A DNA stretch of 64,000 nucleotides from DASRDZ01 sp035569495 (GTDB taxonomy: Bacteria; Chloroflexota; Dormibacteria; Aeolococcales; Aeolococcaceae): contig DATMMX010000017.1 of NCBI GenBank assembly GCA_035569495.1, forward strand, positions 1 through 64,000, read 5' to 3'. The translations under genes and the position numbers were made by a program. The stretch's first letter is position 1, and every line of letters starts with the position of its first letter. The notes below the pieces were generated by a model, which was not told the DNA's origin, made no database searches, and saw only the letters and a list, made by a program, of their open reading frames with translations. This document shows, in pieces, positions 61,608 to 64,000 of the stretch.

Positions 61608-62078
61608 TCAGCGGTCCTCGGGCGGCAGCGGGGCCACAATCGCGACGCCGTGGCGGACCAGCACCTCGTCGCAGGCCTCCAGGAACTCCATGCGGCGCTG
61701 GGCGCGCGCGTGCGAGGCCTGGATGAAGTCGTAGGTGTCGGCATGCTGGGGCACCGGCGGCAGCTCCGGCGCGGCGGGGACCTCGTCCGCAGCGACCACG
61801 CCCTGGGCGACCAGCTCCTCGAAGGCCAGCACCACGACCACGGCGGCGTCGTCGACCAGCTCGGCGTAGTCCATCTTGGCGTTGAGCACGGCGACGGGGT
61901 CGCGGCCCTGCTGGTTGGGCCCGGCGTGACCGGTGACGGCGCCGACGTAGTCGCGCAGCTCGCCGAGCTGGGCGATGCCCGGGTCGGCCACTCCGGCGAG
62001 CACCCGGTGTCCCGACATGCCGACGGTGACCTGCAGGGTCGGCGCCGGCTGCCTCGGCCCGCGGCGGAACAGTGGCAT
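61608..62078 (-). CDS. Hypothetical protein
   Basis: A 156-residue soluble protein. The N-terminal segment TLQVTVGMSGHRVLAGVADPGIAQLGELRDYVGAV and a later helical part (YDFIQASHARAQRRMEFLEACDEVLV) are the only distinct features. I do not recognise the family. A TAGCCT (62090-62085) lies 6 nt before the ATG, compatible with leaderless expression. It converges with the deacetylase gene, with stops 1 bp apart. Confidence 0.7.
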   Translation of the reverse strand: MPLFRRGPRQPAPTLQVTVGMSGHRVLAGVADPGIAQLGELRDYVGAVTGHAGPNQQGRDPVAVLNAKMDYAELVDDAAVVVVLAFEELVAQGVVAADEVPAAPELPPVPQHADTYDFIQASHARAQRRMEFLEACDEVLVRHGVAIVAPLPPEDR

Positions 62079-62341
62079 GCGCGGAGGCTACACGACCGCC
62101 GCCCCGCGGATGACGTTTTTGTGGCGGTTCCCCCCGGGGTCCTTTACCGCGGGAAGCGTTGCTCTGTACAGAGGTGCAAAGGGCACACGGGCTTTTGCAA
62201 CGGTTGCTTGTCTGTGCAATCCTCCAGCCGTCATCGTGGTGGACGGCGGGACCGACACCCGAGAGACAGGGGCAGGGACCGGCAGGCCGGCAGCGGGCAG
62301 GCAGCGCCGCCGGTCGGGGCTGGGGGCGCCGGATGGTCTCG
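62079..62341. other. Intergenic region with nested palindromes, relatively AT-rich
   Basis: No gene is supported. The part at 62140-62230 is less GC-rich than its surroundings and contains the 12-bp palindrome CTCTGTACAGAG (62162-62173), the palindrome GCAACGGTTGC (62197-62207) and GCACA/TGTGC arms enclosing it. It may hold operators or a small structured RNA. Confidence 0.45.
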
Positions 62342-62662
62342 CTACGGCGGGGCCATCCGGTACAGCACGATCGCCAGCACCACCACGGCGGCGACCAGCA
62401 GCACCCCGATCACGGCTGCCCGCGACGGCCGCCCCGAGGCGTGCACCTCGACCCCGGGGACCACCTCGGCGACGCGGCGGAAGGCGGTGCGCTCGGCCTG
62501 GAGCCGCTCCTCGTCCTCCTGGTCGAGCTGCTCCCAGGATTGGGGCATCAGGCCCGGGAGCTCGTGGGGGGTGTGCCCGTTGCTCTCGGGGTGGCGTGGG
62601 CGTGCCAGCCGCGGCGGCAGCGCGCCGCCCGGAGTGCGCCGGGGCCTGGGGTCGTCGCCCAT
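62342..62662 (-). CDS. Small tail-anchored membrane protein
   Basis: A 106-residue protein. The first 75 residues are hydrophilic, Arg/Pro-rich then acidic (SWEQLDQEDEERLQAERTAF). One hydrophobic helix near the C terminus (AAVIGVLLVAAVVVLAIVLY) would anchor it in the membrane with the bulk in the cytosol. No family is recognised. It is probably cotranscribed with the upstream secreted protein gene 42 bp away. Confidence 0.68.
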   Translation of the reverse strand: MGDDPRPRRTPGGALPPRLARPRHPESNGHTPHELPGLMPQSWEQLDQEDEERLQAERTAFRRVAEVVPGVEVHASGRPSRAAVIGVLLVAAVVVLAIVLYRMAPP

Positions 62663-62704
62663 CGCGGCACTCAGTGTGCCACTCGGGCGGTGTGGCGGCT
62701 TCCT

Positions 62705-63871
62705 TTAGGGCTGCGGGTCGCGGCGGCGCCGGGCCCGGCTGAGGAACAGCAGGGCGGCGAGGACGCCGATGGCGGCGGGGGTGGCGATGCGGCCGACGGG
62801 CGACGCGCTGTCGAGCACGCCGGTGAGCGGGTCGCGGAGCTCGGTGACGGCGGTGCTGAGCTGCTCGGGGCCGGTGGTGGTGCCAAGCACGGCGCCGTGG
62901 GGCGACGGGGTCGGGCCGGCGGGAGTGGCACCGCCCGCGGCGGCGGGGAGCAGGGCGAGGGGCTGCTGCCCGCTGGTCGCCGAGCCCGCGGCTGGTGGAG
63001 CGAAGTGGAAGCTGCCGCCTGGGCTCCCCGCGCCGGTGCTGCCGGAGCTGGTGGGCGACCCCGTGCCGCCCGACGCGGCGGGGTTGCCGGGTGTGCTCGC
63101 GGTGCCCGAACCGCCTGCCGGTGAGCCCGAGCCACCGCCGGGTGCGCCCGAGCCGCCGGGCTTTCCGGACGCGCCGCCCCCACCCGCGGCGGGCGCGGAG
63201 GTCGGCGCCGGTGTGGGCACGGGCGTCGGTGCCGCGGTGGGCACCGGGGTCGGCGCGGGCGTGGGCACCGGGGTCGGCACGGGCGTGGGCACCGGCGTCG
63301 GCCGGGGGGTCGCCACCGGTGTCGCCGCCAGCCCCGAGGTGATCACCGCCGGCGAGCTCCAGCCGCCCCACGTGTTCATCGAGTAGTGGAAGCGCATCCC
63401 CACCGGCTGCGACGGGTCGGTCGAGGTCACCGCGGCGGAGAACGCCGCCCCCGACAGCGACACCCCGCCCCGCCCGCCGCACAGCCCGGTCAGCCGCGTG
63501 CTGCCCTGCCACGACGCGCCGTCCGCCGGATGCCAGGAGAAGTCACCGGCGCCGATGCTGTACGACGCGCCCGGCATGGCCACGGTCACCGTCTGGCTGC
63601 CGCTCTTGCAGGTCACGCTGAGCGAGACCACCGCCCCGGTCACGGTCAGCGTCGCCGCCGCGTGCCCGGGCGCCATGGCCAGGTCGTACCCGGCGTAGAG
63701 CGTCTGGTCGGCGGACATCTCCATGCGGCCCTGCATCGCCCCGCTCAGCGACACGCTCGCCGCGGCGCCACCCACGGTGCCCAGCGCCGCCGCGACCACC
63801 GCCGCGCCGAGGCCCGCGGTCGCCGCCAGCAGCCCGATCCCGCGGCTCATGCCGCGCGCAGTCCCCGTCAT
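62705..63871 (-). CDS. Secreted Pro/Thr- and Gly/Ser-rich surface protein
   Basis: A 388-residue protein. The signal peptide ends near residue 38 (GIGLLAATAGLGAAVVAAALGTVGGAAA). Residues about 39-185 form a beta-rich domain with one Cys pair (TCKSG, GLCGG). Then come (PTPVPTP)n repeats (about 190-225), a Gly/Ser/Pro region (230-320) and a C-terminal helix with an Arg-rich end (AAIGVLAALLFLSRARRRR), the layout of a wall-spanning, membrane-anchored surface protein without an LPXTG. Function is unknown. The ATG at 63850 is an alternative start. Confidence 0.75.
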   Translation of the reverse strand: MTGTARGMSRGIGLLAATAGLGAAVVAAALGTVGGAAASVSLSGAMQGRMEMSADQTLYAGYDLAMAPGHAAATLTVTGAVVSLSVTCKSGSQTVTVAMPGASYSIGAGDFSWHPADGASWQGSTRLTGLCGGRGGVSLSGAAFSAAVTSTDPSQPVGMRFHYSMNTWGGWSSPAVITSGLAATPVATPRPTPVPTPVPTPVPTPAPTPVPTAAPTPVPTPAPTSAPAAGGGGASGKPGGSGAPGGGSGSPAGGSGTASTPGNPAASGGTGSPTSSGSTGAGSPGGSFHFAPPAAGSATSGQQPLALLPAAAGGATPAGPTPSPHGAVLGTTTGPEQLSTAVTELRDPLTGVLDSASPVGRIATPAAIGVLAALLFLSRARRRRDPQP

Positions 63872-64000
63872 CTCTCTCTCGCCCTCAGCCCGCCGAAAAC
63901 ACTGCCCAGGGGCCGATTGTCAGCCACGGAGGCCACCTGAAAGTGACAACTTCGCCCAGAACTGATCGACCTTCACAACCTTTGGCCACACCAAACAAGG
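63872..64000 (-). promoter_or_regulatory. Upstream region of the surface protein gene
   Basis: A minus-strand GACAAT near 63920-63925 could be a -10 with a leader of about 45 nt and a GAGAGAGAG purine run before the ATG. Nothing else is recognised to the window end. Confidence 0.3.

Noticed and set aside
62174..62240. Plus-strand resemblance to a c-di-GMP (GEMM) riboswitch: GTGCAAAGGGCA and TGTGCAATCCTCC
   Set aside because: No gene follows on that strand and the GNRA-loop hairpin and receptor are not visible.
62088..63512. A 474-codon minus-strand frame through the surface protein and downstream region
   Set aside because: It overlaps two better-supported genes in other frames and changes composition abruptly; only GC bias keeps it open.

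Overview
This 64-kb window is very GC-rich chromosomal DNA, densely packed with genes that mostly run in overlapping or nearly abutting operons. No insertion sequence, integrase, phage gene, CRISPR array or rRNA was seen. Gene content points to a free-living bacterium of the Terrabacteria type: no outer-membrane genes, secreted Pro/Thr-linker wall enzymes, a NRAMP-like transporter beside a soluble MgtE-type sensor, and a cobalamin cluster mixing CbiD/CbiG with CobN. Many -10 boxes (TANNNT) sit only 6-11 nt before the start codon, which suggests leaderless mRNAs. A soil lineage near Dormibacterota, Chloroflexota or Actinobacteriota fits, but that placement is inference.

Layout. Bases 1-13.2 kb hold a truncated repeat protein, two small unknown genes, a PfkB kinase, the NRAMP-like/MgtE-sensor pair, glpX, yvcK, an HU gene, a CDF exporter divergent from a Fur-family regulator, and a D,D-carboxypeptidase. 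Bases 13.2-20.9 kb hold a small XRE regulator with a palindromic promoter, folB-larC-folD, a molybdate operon (modABC, a PucR-type HTH protein, a molbindin) and folC. Bases 20.9-29.2 kb, on the minus strand, hold an ECF sigma factor fused to an anti-sigma-like zinc finger, a previously easy-to-miss selenocysteine tRNA (selC) just behind trxA, an FmdB-like zinc ribbon, a ribbon-helix-helix protein, a serine operon (aminotransferase, serA, DUF1015) and a wall amidase. Bases 29.3-36.4 kb hold a membrane-anchored beta-propeller protein, rpsF-ssb-rpsR, an M24 peptidase, an SDR dehydrogenase, tRNA-Val(CAC) and an orphan DppB-type permease preceded by a 15-codon leader ORF.

Bases 36.4-58.8 kb form one minus-strand cobalamin operon of about 20 genes. 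It is headed by a cobalamin riboswitch and a Ni/Co permease. The order is permease, cobO, a SAM methyltransferase, cobN, a cbiX-cbiA fusion, cbiC, cbiD, cbiET, cobI, a cobM-cbiG fusion, cobJ, cobT, a small repeat ORF, cobS, cbiB, cobD, cobC, cobQ, cobU and a PduX-type threonine kinase. Almost every junction is an ATGA or GTGA overlap. Corrin ring synthesis, amidation, adenosylation, aminopropanol arm and lower-ligand loop are all represented. No precorrin-6A reductase (CobK/CbiJ) and no CobS/CobT-type chelatase subunits were found in the cluster. The riboswitch places metal uptake and the whole pathway under B12 feedback.

Bases 58.8-64 kb hold secreted or wall-related genes (a lysozyme-like transglycosylase, a polysaccharide deacetylase divergent from a TetR regulator, Pro/Thr-rich secreted proteins) and a few unknowns. 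Several intergenic regions carry perfect inverted repeats placed at promoters; these are listed as candidate operators.
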